A stretch of DNA of 64,000 nucleotides from CAVSIP01 sp963728075 (GCA_963728075.1 CAVSIP010000005.1:248001-312000), one strand, 5' to 3'. Shown: positions 1 through 8,255, counted from the stretch's first letter. Notes: generated from the sequence alone by a model not told the origin. Program-made: numbers and translations.

Positions 1-473
1 CCAGGGGGCTGACGCGCGAGGAACTCCTCCTGCCACGCCTCCGGGGCGTGCGCCTGCTGGTCCCAGAAGGCCGGCACCGTGGCGGCATCGAAGACGTGCA
101 GCAGCACGATCTCCACGCCGGCCGCGCAGAACAGGTCCAGCGTCTCGGCCACCGCGGTGGCCGACTCGGTGCTGCCGTCGAGGGGGACGAGCACCCGTGA
201 CACGCGCGTCAGCGGCCGGCACCTCGGCCGGTCGGGAACGCACAGGACCGCACTCCGGCAGTCCGCCGCGACATGCAACGCCGAGCTGACGGCGGCTCGA
301 CCGGTGCGGGACAGGGTCAGCACGACCACGTCGTCCGGGCCGGCGTCCGCCGTGCTGTCGACGATCCGCACCGGAACCCGCTCGCCGAGCGCCTGCCCGA
401 GCGCGCGCGCCGCCGACAGCACCGGTCCGCTGGGCGGCGACCCCTGACCGAGGACGAGCACCTTGGCGGTCAT
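1..473 (-). CDS. Universal stress protein (UspA family), C-terminus cut by window edge
   Basis: 157 codons are visible; the 3' end runs off the left edge. The N-terminal ~80 residues are a Usp-like half with weak motifs, followed by a second Usp start (VLVPLDGSTES), the usual beginning of a UspA alpha/beta domain, so this is probably a tandem-Usp protein. The ATG at 473 overlaps the stop of the upstream GH65 gene as ATGA, so the two are translationally coupled. Usp proteins are cytoplasmic nucleotide-binding stress proteins, common in hypoxia/dormancy regulons of actinobacteria. Its place at the end of the 4.1-0 kb operon fits that. Family call is firm; exact role unknown. Confidence 0.85.
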   Translation of the reverse strand, partial: MTAKVLVLGQGSPPSGPVLSAARALGQALGERVPVRIVDSTADAGPDDVVVLTLSRTGRAAVSSALHVAADCRSAVLCVPDRPRCRPLTRVSRVLVPLDGSTESATAVAETLDLFCAAGVEIVLLHVFDAATVPAFWDQQAHAPEAWQEEFLARQPP

Positions 474-2803
474 GATGCGCGCTCCTTCCCTGCGTCCACG
501 AGGACCGGGAACTCCCGTACGCCGGTGACGACGGTGCGCCGGGCGCCCGCCACACGGACGGCCAGCGGCGCGGCCGTCTCCACGACCACCCGGTCGTGGC
601 GGGCGAGGACCCGGACCGGGACCCCGAGCACCTGGAACCGCACTCTCACCTCGTCCCACGCGGACGGCAGGTGCGGGTCGACGAGGAGCCCCCGGCCGTC
701 CACGTCGATCCCGCAGAAGCCGCCGAGCAGGGCCTGCCACACCCCGCCCAGGGTGGCCAGGTGCAGCCCGGCCCCGGTCATGGCGGTGAGGTCGTCCAGG
801 TCGAGGTGCGCCGCAAGCCGGAACAGGCCGAGCGCGTCGTCCGGCCGGCCCGCCCGGGCCAGCAGGCCCGCCGTGATGGCCGGCGACAACGACGAGCCGT
901 GCGCCGTCCGGGGCACGTAGTGGTCGAGGTCGGCGACGAGCGACCCCGCCGGCAGGTCGGGCCCGAGCAGGTGATGGGCCATGAGCACGTCCGGCTGCTT
1001 GGTGATCTGGGTGCGGGCGAGCTGCTCCGGCCTGAGGAGCAGGTCGGCGGCGATCGGCGCCTGCAGCCCCCGGTCGGCCAGCGTGGCCGGGTCGAGGGTG
1101 AAGTAACCGGCGAACTGCTCGTGCCGGCCGGTCGCCGGATCGAACCCGTCGACGAGCGCGGCAGCGAGCCGACGCCACCGGCGCGCCTCCGCCGGGTCGC
1201 CGCCCGTCGCCACCAGCACCTCAGCGGCACGCCGGAGGTGCCAGCGGGCGAGCAGGTTCGTGTACGCGTTGTCGTCGACGTCGGTGTGGTACTCGTCCGG
1301 GCCGATCACGCCGTCGATGTGCGCCCGGCCGCTCGCGTCCAGCCGGCACCGCGCAGCCCAGTAGCGGGCGGTCTCGACGAGCAGCCCCCGCCCGCGCCCG
1401 CTGAGGAACGCGTGGTCGCCGGTCCACAGCGCGTAGCGGTGCGCCGCCCAGGCGACGTCGGAGACGACGTGCTCCTCCAGCTCGCCGGTGCGGATGCGGA
1501 TCGGGCGGCCGGCCAGCCGCCCCTCGGTCGGCGTCACGTCGGTGCCGTCCAGCGCGGACTCCCACGGGAACCGCGCTCCGGAGCGGCCGCACGCGGCGGC
1601 CAGCCTCCGCGCGGCCGGCAGCCGGCGGACCCGGTACTCGAGCATGGCCCGGGCCATCGCCGGGGACAGGGTCAGCACCGCGGGCAGCACGAAGACGTCT
1701 GCGTCCCAGAACACGTGGCCGGCGTAGCCGGGCCCGGACACCCCGCGCGCCCCGACGGCCGCCTCCCCTCGGTCGGCGACGTTGGACCACAGCGCGTACA
1801 GCGCGTACCGCAGGGCCAGCTGCAGGTCCGGGTCGTTGGGGATGTCAACGTTCGCGACGGCCCAGCGGCGGCTCCACGTGTGGCGGTGCGCCGCCAGCTC
1901 GCGGTCGAAGCCGCCCCGCTGCACCGCCGCGAGCATCCGGCGCGCTCGGGCGCGGTCGGGGGGCCGGTAGGCGTCGGCGACGACGGCAACCGTGCGCTCG
2001 ACCGTACGCACGCCGCCATGGGTGCCGACGAGCTGGCGGGCCAGCGCACCGATCCCCCCGGACGCTGTCGACGGCACGCACAGCCAGTCGGTCGAGGCGC
2101 CGCGCCGGAGTGCCGTGCCGGGCGGCGGGAGCAGCGGCGGACCGGGGCGCAGCTGCGCGGGTACTCCCTCGGCGCGCAGTGCCACGACCCCCGGTCGAGC
2201 GGCGGACGCGAACCGTACGGTCCGCACCGGCGGCCCGGCACCGTCCCCCACACCGAGGAGAACCCCGCTGCGCAGGTCGAGCACACGGTGCGGACCCACC
2301 GAGACCGGCCGCTGCAGGCCGGTCCACTCCGGCCCCGCGAGCAGGTGCTGCTCGGCGCCGGAGTCGGTGTAGACGCCCGCAGCGAGAACGGACGGCGTGG
2401 GCTTCCCGTCCCTGCCGAGGGCCCCTCGCGTGCCGATGCCGCCGGACCCGATGGTGAGCAGCGCCTCCTCCACCCGGCGACGCTCCGGCGGCTCCCCCGT
2501 CACGACGACGGTCCACGCCGGGTCGAGGTCCACCTCCGGGACCCGCCGGTGCCGGCGTCGGCGCAGCTGCTCGTCGAGCAGCCGGGCGGTGGTGCGACGT
2601 CCCCCGCCGAGCGGTCGGACCCCGGGGACGCCGGAGCCGTCCGGGCCGACCGACACCACGGTGGAACGCGAGCCGGCCGGCGGCGGCAGCCCGATGACCA
2701 GTACGAGACCGGAACCCACGCCGCCGGCGTCCAGGTCGGCGAGCAGCGCCTGCACCCGGGCGGCGCTCCCCCGGCGCCCGGTGCCTGCGGCGATCACGCG
2801 CAC
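470..2803 (-). CDS. Glycoside hydrolase family 65 protein (trehalose/kojibiose/maltose phosphorylase type)
   Basis: 777 aa from a GTG start. GH65 enzymes phosphorolyse alpha-glucobioses in the cytoplasm to beta-glucose 1-phosphate and glucose. The N-terminal ~90 residues (ALLADLDAGGVGSGLVLVIG) match the tail of the HAD-like domain that precedes GH65 in many actinobacterial proteins. The GH65 beta-sandwich follows, then the (alpha/alpha)6 barrel with the catalytic general acid in DGVIGPDEYHTDVDDNAYTN. There is no clear Shine-Dalgarno. The start overlaps the end of the HAD fragment at 2794-2994 by 10 bp in another frame, so the true protein may be one HAD-GH65 chain split by a frameshift. Substrate cannot be assigned from sequence alone. 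Confidence 0.85.
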   Translation of the reverse strand: MRVIAAGTGRRGSAARVQALLADLDAGGVGSGLVLVIGLPPPAGSRSTVVSVGPDGSGVPGVRPLGGGRRTTARLLDEQLRRRRHRRVPEVDLDPAWTVVVTGEPPERRRVEEALLTIGSGGIGTRGALGRDGKPTPSVLAAGVYTDSGAEQHLLAGPEWTGLQRPVSVGPHRVLDLRSGVLLGVGDGAGPPVRTVRFASAARPGVVALRAEGVPAQLRPGPPLLPPPGTALRRGASTDWLCVPSTASGGIGALARQLVGTHGGVRTVERTVAVVADAYRPPDRARARRMLAAVQRGGFDRELAAHRHTWSRRWAVANVDIPNDPDLQLALRYALYALWSNVADRGEAAVGARGVSGPGYAGHVFWDADVFVLPAVLTLSPAMARAMLEYRVRRLPAARRLAAACGRSGARFPWESALDGTDVTPTEGRLAGRPIRIRTGELEEHVVSDVAWAAHRYALWTGDHAFLSGRGRGLLVETARYWAARCRLDASGRAHIDGVIGPDEYHTDVDDNAYTNLLARWHLRRAAEVLVATGGDPAEARRWRRLAAALVDGFDPATGRHEQFAGYFTLDPATLADRGLQAPIAADLLLRPEQLARTQITKQPDVLMAHHLLGPDLPAGSLVADLDHYVPRTAHGSSLSPAITAGLLARAGRPDDALGLFRLAAHLDLDDLTAMTGAGLHLATLGGVWQALLGGFCGIDVDGRGLLVDPHLPSAWDEVRVRFQVLGVPVRVLARHDRVVVETAAPLAVRVAGARRTVVTGVREFPVLVDAGKERAS

Positions 2804-2994
2804 GGCGGGCGCCGCCGGACCCAGGAGGGGGCGACGCGGGCGGGCAGGCCGGTCACCACGGCCACCGTCACGCCGACGTCCGACAGCCGCCGCAGCCGCT
2901 CCTGCATCGCCGGACTGGCGCGGCCGTCGGGCCCGGCCGCGACCCCCTCCCAGCGCAGCAGCACCGCCTCGAACGTCCGGCCGAGGAGCGCCAC
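2794..2994 (-). CDS. Truncated HAD-like (trehalose-phosphatase type) N-terminal fragment
   Basis: 66 codons from a GTG just inside the end of the phosphoribosyltransferase gene. The sequence FEAVLLRWEGVAAGPDG occupies the place of the HAD motif I (DxDGT), but both catalytic aspartates are missing; VTVAVVTGLPA resembles motif II. About 180 residues of a normal HAD domain are absent before the frame ends, overlapping the GH65 start. In related actinobacterial proteins a full HAD domain is fused in front of GH65, so this looks like an internally deleted, non-catalytic remnant, or the 5' part of one frameshifted gene with 470-2803. It may still be expressed within the operon. Confidence 0.5.
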   Translation of the reverse strand: MALLGRTFEAVLLRWEGVAAGPDGRASPAMQERLRRLSDVGVTVAVVTGLPARVAPSWVRRRPPCA

Positions 2995-2999
2995 GGAGA

Positions 3000-3659
3000 T
3001 CAGCCGTCCCCGGTGACGGGTGACGGCACGGCGACGCCGCGCAGCAGGGCCATGACCCGCTCGTCGGTCGTCTGCCGGAAGTCCGCGTACCACTCCCCCA
3101 CGGCGGCGAATCCAGCAGGGCTGTGCAGGCAGACCACCACGTCGGCGTCCCCGGTCAGCCGTTCGGCGGCGTCCGGTGGGCCCACGGGGACGGCGAGCGT
3201 CACGTGCGACGCGCCGGCCGCGCGGACCACCCGGCAGGCCGCGCGTGCCGTGGACCCGGTGGCGACCCCGTCGTCGACCACCACGACCGGCCGGCCGCGA
3301 ACGGCACGTGGCGGGCGGCCGCCCCGGTACAGCGCGGCGCGGCGGTCCAGCTCGCCCGCCTCCCTGGCCGCGATGTCCTCGATCTCGTGGTCGCCGAGCC
3401 GGGCCCGCCGGACCACCTCGTCGTCGAGCACGCGTACGCCGCCCTCGCCGATCGCGCCGAAGGCGAGCTCCGGCTGGAACGGGACCCCCAGCTTGCGCAC
3501 CACCACCACGTCCAGCGGCAACCCCAGCGTCCGGGCCACGGCCGACGCGACGGGGACGCCGCCCCGGGGCAGGCCCAGCACGAGCGCATCCGCGGGGACG
3601 GTGCCGCGCAGGGGGACGGCCAGCCGCCGTCCGGCGTCCTCCCGGTCGGCGAACAGCAC
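3000..3659 (-). CDS. Phosphoribosyltransferase family protein
   Basis: 219 aa from a GTG with a purine-rich GAGGGGGGAG site 5 nt upstream. The type I PRTase PRPP-binding loop is intact (VVVVDDGVATGSTA), and the hood and early strands (LVLGLPRGGVPVASAVA, VRKLGVPFQPELAFGAIGEGG) match the conserved actinobacterial PRTase often found beside Usp and erythromycin-esterase-like genes, for example near Mycobacterium DosR-regulon genes. It is cytoplasmic and its nucleobase substrate is unknown. The stop overlaps the region where the HAD fragment begins, which suggests one transcript with the GH65 and Usp genes. Confidence 0.85.
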   Translation of the reverse strand: MLFADREDAGRRLAVPLRGTVPADALVLGLPRGGVPVASAVARTLGLPLDVVVVRKLGVPFQPELAFGAIGEGGVRVLDDEVVRRARLGDHEIEDIAAREAGELDRRAALYRGGRPPRAVRGRPVVVVDDGVATGSTARAACRVVRAAGASHVTLAVPVGPPDAAERLTGDADVVVCLHSPAGFAAVGEWYADFRQTTDERVMALLRGVAVPSPVTGDG

Positions 3660-3677
3660 GTCTCCCCCCTCGGGCTG

Positions 3678-3899
3678 CTAGGCCACCTGCACCAGGGCGG
3701 CGAGCTCTTCCCGGGCGACGGCGCTGACCGTCTCGGGCGCCGGCGGGTCGCCGGCAGGACTGGCCAAGGCCCCTCTGGCCGAGTTGATCGCGCGGACGAC
3801 GGTGAGCAAGGGCAGCTGCTCGAACTCCTCGAGCAGCTCATCCGCTACGGCGAGCATGCGTGCGTCGTACGACGGGTGCCGCTGGCGGCTGGAGCGCAT
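3678..3899 (-). CDS. Small helical protein (three-helix-bundle dimerisation type), function unknown
   Basis: 73 aa, ATG at 3899, 12 nt after the previous small gene. The chain is almost all helix-forming, with a core ADELLEEFEQLPLLTVVRAI that resembles small actinobacterial proteins annotated as three-helix bundle dimerisation domain. It shares its layout with its upstream neighbour (helix, turn, hydrophobic helix with V(L/V)R). It lies in the same run as PRTase, GH65 and Usp genes. No catalytic residues are visible. The family name is from memory and moderately sure; the gene call is good. Confidence 0.65.
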   Translation of the reverse strand: MRSSRQRHPSYDARMLAVADELLEEFEQLPLLTVVRAINSARGALASPAGDPPAPETVSAVAREELAALVQVA

Positions 3900-3911
3900 G
3901 ACCTCGGCCTC

Positions 3912-4145
3912 TCAGGCGAACGCGTGGGCGGGGGCGACGTCGGCGAGGCGCAGCCGCACCGCGTCCTCGATCGCCGCGACCAGGCCGTCGTCCACGCCGG
4001 CCAGCCGCAGCTGCTCGTGGCAGCGCGCCACGTAGCGCAGGACGCTGCCCGCGGGAACCTGTCCGGCGTACTCCGCGACCAGCCGCTCGGACATCGCCAG
4101 CACCTCTTCGCGGAAGGACTGACGGTGTACAGAGGGATGCCGCAT
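3912..4145 (-). CDS. Small helical protein, paralogue-like to 3678-3899; first gene of the stress operon
   Basis: 77 aa. The ATG at 4145 has a clear GGAGG 5 nt upstream, so the start is well fixed. The sequence EEVLAMSERLVAEYAG and SVLRYVARCHEQLRLAG is helical and resembles the following gene, suggesting a tandem pair of dimerising helical proteins. It is the first gene after the DosR-box-like palindromes at 4221-4258, about 75 to 110 bp upstream, so the whole operon (4145 to below position 1) may be hypoxia or redox regulated. The function is not known. Confidence 0.65.
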   Translation of the reverse strand: MRHPSVHRQSFREEVLAMSERLVAEYAGQVPAGSVLRYVARCHEQLRLAGVDDGLVAAIEDAVRLRLADVAPAHAFA

Positions 4146-4220
4146 GACGCCTCCACGAACGGACGCGGCCCGGAACCGGCCGCGACATCCAGCCTCACGT
4201 ACGAGGCGGCCGCACCGACA

Positions 4221-4258
4221 GGGCCCGAGGTCCTCGACGGACCCGGGACCTAGGTCCC
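4221..4258. promoter_or_regulatory. Two tandem DosR-box-like palindromes upstream of the stress operon
   Basis: Positions 4245-4258 read GGGACCTAGGTCCC, a perfect 14-bp palindrome with the same half-sites and spacing as the DosR/DevR core GGGAC-N4-GTCCC. A weaker copy, GGGCC-N4-GTCCT, lies at 4221-4234. Tandem boxes are usual at DosR targets. The strong box overlaps the stop codon of the PAS gene. That downstream genes are a Usp, a PRTase and small helical proteins supports the reading, but the regulator gene is not in this window. Confidence 0.5.
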
Positions 4259-4969
4259 ACGGCGGGCAGCCGCCGACTCCCCCATGCCGAAGATGACCTC
4301 GCGCAGGTCACGGATTGTGGTGTCGATCTCACGGACGGCACCGAGGATGCCCTCCTGCAGGTCCCCGTCCACCTGGGCGGCGATGCCCTGCAGGCGCAGC
4401 CCGGCGCCGAACAGGCCACGGATGACGGTGTCCCCCAGGTCCTCGGCGATCCGGAGGTTCTCGGTGGTCACGGCGAGCTGCCGCCGCCACTCCTCCGCGG
4501 CAAGCCGGTCGGTCACGTCGCGGACCGCCGCCATCACCCAGGTGCCCTCGGTCGACGGCAGCGGGCTGAGGCTGATCTCCATGGGGAACTCGCTGCCGTC
4601 GCCGCGACGCCCGACGAGCGCGAGGTTCGCACCCATCGGGCGGGGCCGCGGCGACCTCGCGAACCCGGCGCGATGCGTGACGTGCGCGCTCCGCAGCCGC
4701 TCGGGCAGCAGCGTCTCGACCGGGGCTCCGAGGAGGTCCGCGCGGGCGATGCCGAACATCTCCTCCAGGCGCGAGTTCACGAGCAGGATGCGGCCGGCCT
4801 CGTCCGCCATGAGCAACGCGTCCGGTGCCGCCTCGAACAGGTCCCAGGCGACCGCGTCGGTGAGCGCGACACCGGCGAGGTGGCGCGGCTCATCGGGCGA
4901 GCGCCGGGCAGCCGGGACCGCTCCCGGTGTCGAGGCGCGCGCCCGTGCTGCGGCCGGCTGCTCCACCAC
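4250..4969 (-). CDS. PAS-domain protein with degenerate histidine-kinase dimerisation region, no ATPase domain
   Basis: About 239 aa from the GTG at 4969; an in-frame start further upstream (5065) would overlap the neighbouring gene, so the start is uncertain. A PAS domain (WDLFEAAPDALLMADEAGRILLVN to AAVRDVTDRLAAEE) is followed by a segment like the HisKA_3 DHp helix of DevS/DosS/NarL-type kinases: RIAEDLGDTVIRGLFGAGL. In active kinases this reads RIARDLHDxVI; here the phospho-accepting His is Gly, and the protein ends before any HATPase domain. It cannot autophosphorylate, so it is likely a sensor or partner protein. It sits beside the DosR-like boxes. Confidence 0.7.
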   Translation of the reverse strand: MVEQPAAARARASTPGAVPAARRSPDEPRHLAGVALTDAVAWDLFEAAPDALLMADEAGRILLVNSRLEEMFGIARADLLGAPVETLLPERLRSAHVTHRAGFARSPRPRPMGANLALVGRRGDGSEFPMEISLSPLPSTEGTWVMAAVRDVTDRLAAEEWRRQLAVTTENLRIAEDLGDTVIRGLFGAGLRLQGIAAQVDGDLQEGILGAVREIDTTIRDLREVIFGMGESAAARRGT

Positions 4970-5010
4970 GAGCCGGACAATACGCCCGCCGGTACGGGGC
5001 CGCCACCACT

Positions 5011-6612
5011 TCAGCCGTGTCGCAGCGCCCGGTTCGCGGTGGCGAGCGCGCGCCCGGTGACCCACTGACCCCGCAGCGCGGCACGCGCCGCGTTCGCACC
5101 GCAGGCGCCGTGCACCCCGCCCCCCGGGTGCGCGGACGACGACGCCAGGTAGAGACCGCGCACCGGGGTCTCCGGGCGGCCGAGTCCCGGGGTGGGGCGG
5201 AGCAGCAGCTGCTGGTGGGGCTGTGCCGTACCGCCGTTGATGGCGCCGCCGACGAGGTTGCGGTTGCGCGCCTCGAGGTCGTGCGGGCCCAGGACGTGCC
5301 GGCGGGCGATCCGGTCACGGAACCCGGGCGCGTAGGTCTCCACCCGGGCCTCGATCCGGTCGGCCATCGCGGCGCACTCTGCCTCGTCCCAGCGCCCGGT
5401 GAGGGCGCCGCCGGCGTCAGCACGGGTCTCCCGCGGCACGCGGGTGTACGCCCACAGCACCTCGCTGCCCGCCGGCGAGCGGGTGGGGTCGCTCGTCGTC
5501 ATCTGGCCCAGCAGCAGGAACGGGTCAGCGGGGATGCGCCCCATCGCCAGGTCGGCGGCGCACTGGGTGAGCTCGTCCATGCCCGACGCGACGTGCACGG
5601 TGCCAGCGGCGCGCGCGGCGGCTGCGGCCCACGGCACCGGTGCGGACAGCAGCCAGTCCACCTTGACCGTGCTGAGGTCCCACTGGAAGCGGCGCACGTC
5701 CTCCCGCAGGGCCGACGGCAGGTGCTCCCAGGCGACCAGGCCGCCGTACAGGTGGGGAGCGGTCACGTCCGCGAGGACCGCCCGCCGGGCAGGGACCTCC
5801 TCGCCGTCGGCCGTCCGGACGGCCACCGCACGTCCGCCGCGGACGACGACCTCCGCCACCGGCGTACGGCACCGCACGGCACCGCCACGCGCCTCGAGCC
5901 TGCGCACCAGGGCACCGGTCAGCCGGCCGGCGCCGCCCTGGGGCACCGGAAAGCCGACCCGCTGCCCGAGCATCGCGAGCAGCCACCCGTAGATGCCGCT
6001 GCCGGTGCTCTCGGGACTGAGGTCGGCGTGCAGCGCCGAACCGGCCAGCAGCAGGGCCCCGCCCGGCCCGTGGAACTCCTCGGCCGCCCACCGCCGCACC
6101 GGCAGCAGCGCACGGCGCAGGAACCGTACGCTGCCGCCCGCCCGCAGCCGGGCAGCGAGGCGCGCGCCCGGCAGGAGAGGCGGGAATGGCGTGAACAGCG
6201 CGGCCAGCAGGTCGTCGCCGACGGCGTCCCACAGGTCGACCAGCCGCCGCCACGCGTCCCCGTCCCCTGCCCCCATCTCGTCCAGGCAGGCGGCGGTCGT
6301 GTCGAGGTCGCGGCTGAGCACGGCGCACCGGCCGTCCGGCAGCGGGTGGGCCAGCACCTCCGGTGGGTGCACCCAGCGCAGCCCGTGCTCCTCGAGCCCC
6401 AGCGCGCGGATCGCCGGGGAGGCAGCGGCCAGCGGGTAGAAGGCGCTGCACACGTCCGCGACGCAGCCCTCGCCCAGGTAGCTCGCACTCTTGACCGCGC
6501 CACCCGGCTCGGCCTCGGCTTCGAGCACCTCCACGCTCCACCCGGCGTCGGCGAGGACGTTGGCGGCGACGAGACCGTTCGGGCCGGCTCCGATGACGAC
6601 GGCGTCAGGCAT
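5011..6612 (-). CDS. NAD(P)/FAD-dependent oxidoreductase (CrtI / PYROXD2-like)
   Basis: 533 aa. The N-terminus has a Rossmann FAD motif (VVIGAGPNGLVAANVLADAGWSVEVLEAEAEPGG) of the phytoene-desaturase/amine-oxidase superfamily. The C-terminal FAD signature is present (VRGLYLASSSAHPGGGVHGACGANAARAAL). Overall layout fits the family annotated as PYROXD2-like or phytoene dehydrogenase-related oxidoreductases. No carotenoid genes lie nearby, so a carotenoid role is not supported; the substrate is unknown. It is probably cytoplasmic or membrane-associated. The gene ends about 40 bp before the most likely start of the PAS gene. Confidence 0.8.
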   Translation of the reverse strand: MPDAVVIGAGPNGLVAANVLADAGWSVEVLEAEAEPGGAVKSASYLGEGCVADVCSAFYPLAAASPAIRALGLEEHGLRWVHPPEVLAHPLPDGRCAVLSRDLDTTAACLDEMGAGDGDAWRRLVDLWDAVGDDLLAALFTPFPPLLPGARLAARLRAGGSVRFLRRALLPVRRWAAEEFHGPGGALLLAGSALHADLSPESTGSGIYGWLLAMLGQRVGFPVPQGGAGRLTGALVRRLEARGGAVRCRTPVAEVVVRGGRAVAVRTADGEEVPARRAVLADVTAPHLYGGLVAWEHLPSALREDVRRFQWDLSTVKVDWLLSAPVPWAAAAARAAGTVHVASGMDELTQCAADLAMGRIPADPFLLLGQMTTSDPTRSPAGSEVLWAYTRVPRETRADAGGALTGRWDEAECAAMADRIEARVETYAPGFRDRIARRHVLGPHDLEARNRNLVGGAINGGTAQPHQQLLLRPTPGLGRPETPVRGLYLASSSAHPGGGVHGACGANAARAALRGQWVTGRALATANRALRHG

Positions 6613-6680
6613 GCGGGCTCCCGGCTCGGGCGGCGGACATGTGCACGGCCCTACCCTGCCGTGAACCGGTCAACGGCGCG

Positions 6681-7289
6681 CTACCCGACCGCGGCGGTGT
6701 ACGCCGAGACGACCCCGAAGCCCACCAGCACCAGGCCGGCGACGCGGCGGACCAGGCGCACGGGGACGCGGTCGAGCAGCGCCGATCCCGCGGTCACCGC
6801 CAGCGCGGCGACCGCCCACAGCGCGGCGACGGCCCCGATCGCGACGGCCACCGGCTCGGCGTACCGGGCCGCGTAGTTGGCCGTGGTGATCTGGGTGACG
6901 TCACCCCACTCGCCGAGGAAGACCACGCCGAACGACGTCGCCGCCACCCGGCGGAACCCGGAGGAAGGACCTGCCGTCGGCGGGGACTCGCCCGCGGCGT
7001 GCTCGTGGTCGCGGGCCAGCAGGAGGTACCCGGCTCCGGCCAGGAAGAGCAGGGCGACCAGCGCGTCCACCAGGCGCGGCGACAGCAGCGTCAGCGCCTG
7101 CCCTGCGGCCACGGCCAGCACCACGTGGACGAGGAACGCCGCCGCGACACCGCTCCACACCCACCAGGCGCGGTAGCGGGTGCCGAGGACGAGCGAGGCG
7201 AACAGGCTCTTGTCCGGCAGCTCGGCCACGAAGACCACACCGAAGACGATGCCGACGACGGTCAGGGACACTGCTGCCTCTCCGGCCAT
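6681..7289 (-). CDS. GDT1/TMEM165 (UPF0016) family manganese exporter
   Basis: 202 aa from the ATG at 7289. About six membrane segments are arranged as two repeats, each with the family's E-x-G-D-(K/R)-like motif: AELPDKS in repeat 1 and LGEWGDVTQ in repeat 2, with the usual His/acidic loop between (ARDHEHAAGES). Bacterial members export Mn2+ (MneA type). I chose this start because an in-frame extension to 7403 would run through the conserved leader RNA at 7305-7440. The riboswitch-like leader supports induction by excess Mn2+. Proton- or calcium-coupled transport is possible from eukaryotic relatives. Confidence 0.88.
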   Translation of the reverse strand: MAGEAAVSLTVVGIVFGVVFVAELPDKSLFASLVLGTRYRAWWVWSGVAAAFLVHVVLAVAAGQALTLLSPRLVDALVALLFLAGAGYLLLARDHEHAAGESPPTAGPSSGFRRVAATSFGVVFLGEWGDVTQITTANYAARYAEPVAVAIGAVAALWAVAALAVTAGSALLDRVPVRLVRRVAGLVLVGFGVVSAYTAAVG

Positions 7290-7304
7290 GAGCCGGGAGG
7301 CGAC

Positions 7305-7440
7305 GGCGGACGCTTCGACCCGGCTCCACGAGGAACCTGTCGAAGGTCTCGCCCACCCGTCCGTAGGACGGGCCCGACGACCGGGCGCCGCAGGCGCCAG
7401 CATGTCGACCGCCGGCGAAGGACTACTCCCCTTCGCCGTT
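7305..7440 (-). promoter_or_regulatory. yybP-ykoY-like manganese riboswitch leader
   Basis: On the minus strand the leader of the GDT1 gene starts with a hairpin GGCGAAGGGGAGTAGTCC...CTTCGCC (about 7411-7436), containing the diagnostic GGGGAGTAG, and later has GAGACCTTCG (7341-7350), the second conserved internal-loop block of this class. GC-rich stems lie between them. The yybP-ykoY RNA binds Mn2+ and commonly sits before UPF0016/GDT1 genes. Boundaries are approximate. A covariance-model match was not computed. Confidence 0.75.
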
Positions 7441-7457
7441 CATCGTAGCCGCCGCCG

Positions 7458-8255
7458 TCAGGCCAGGTGCGGGACGGCTCGCGCGAGGGTGTACACCGCG
7501 ACGCCGATGAGCAGCACGGCGAACGCGCCGGAGAGCCGCGCCGCCGACACCCGCGAGGCGATCCGGTTGCCCACCAGGGAGCCGAGGATCGCAGCTGCCG
7601 TGAAGGCACCGAGCAGCGGCCAGTCCAGGTGCGAGCCCCCGCCCAGGCGCGCGCCCAGGGCAGCGGCGCTGTTGATCGTGATCACCAGGAGGGACGTGCC
7701 GACGGCGGCGGACATCGGGAAGCCGAGCACGAGGACGAGAGCGGGGACGATGACGAAGCCACCGCCCACCCCGAAGAAGCCGGTGGTCAGCCCCACGACC
7801 GTGGCCGCGCCGACCACCTTGAGCACCCCGCCGAGGTCGAGGTGCCAGGGCGCACGCCGCGACCGGTCCGCCGCCGCCGGCTCACCGCCGCCGTCGGCGG
7901 TGAGCCGCCGCCGGACCATGCCGACGGCGGCCACCAGCATGAGCACCGCGAACGCGGTGAGGAGCACGTTGGGTGACACCGAGGACGACAGCCGGGACCC
8001 GACGTACGACCCGGCCACCCCGAGGACCCCGAACACCGAGCCCTCGAGATAGCGCACCCGGCCCGCCCGCGCGTGCGCGAGCATCCCCGCGACGGCGGTG
8101 ATCCCCACGATGAGCAGGGAGCCGCTCGTGGCGGCATGCGGAGACTGGTCGAGCACGTAGACCAGGGCCGGGACGGTGAGGATCGACCCGCCTCCCCCGA
8201 GCGCGCCGAGCGACACGCCGATGAGCAGGCCGAGCGGGAGCGCGGCAGCGAGCAT
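7458..8255 (-). CDS. Sulfite exporter TauE/SafE (TSUP) family transporter
   Basis: 265 aa, seven to eight predicted membrane segments in two halves. The glycine-rich TSUP signatures occur in both halves: GVSLGALGGGGSILTVPALV and GFFGVGGGFVIVPALVLVLG. TSUP proteins move sulfite, thiosulfate or other sulfur anions. It is the last gene of the minus-strand arm of the sulfur module; it starts 3 nt downstream of a rhodanese stop, so they are one operon. Probable role: import or export of the sulfur anion handled by the rhodanese and dioxygenase enzymes upstream. Regulation by the 10362-10468 operators is inferred. Confidence 0.85.
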   Translation of the reverse strand: MLAAALPLGLLIGVSLGALGGGGSILTVPALVYVLDQSPHAATSGSLLIVGITAVAGMLAHARAGRVRYLEGSVFGVLGVAGSYVGSRLSSSVSPNVLLTAFAVLMLVAAVGMVRRRLTADGGGEPAAADRSRRAPWHLDLGGVLKVVGAATVVGLTTGFFGVGGGFVIVPALVLVLGFPMSAAVGTSLLVITINSAAALGARLGGGSHLDWPLLGAFTAAAILGSLVGNRIASRVSAARLSGAFAVLLIGVAVYTLARAVPHLA

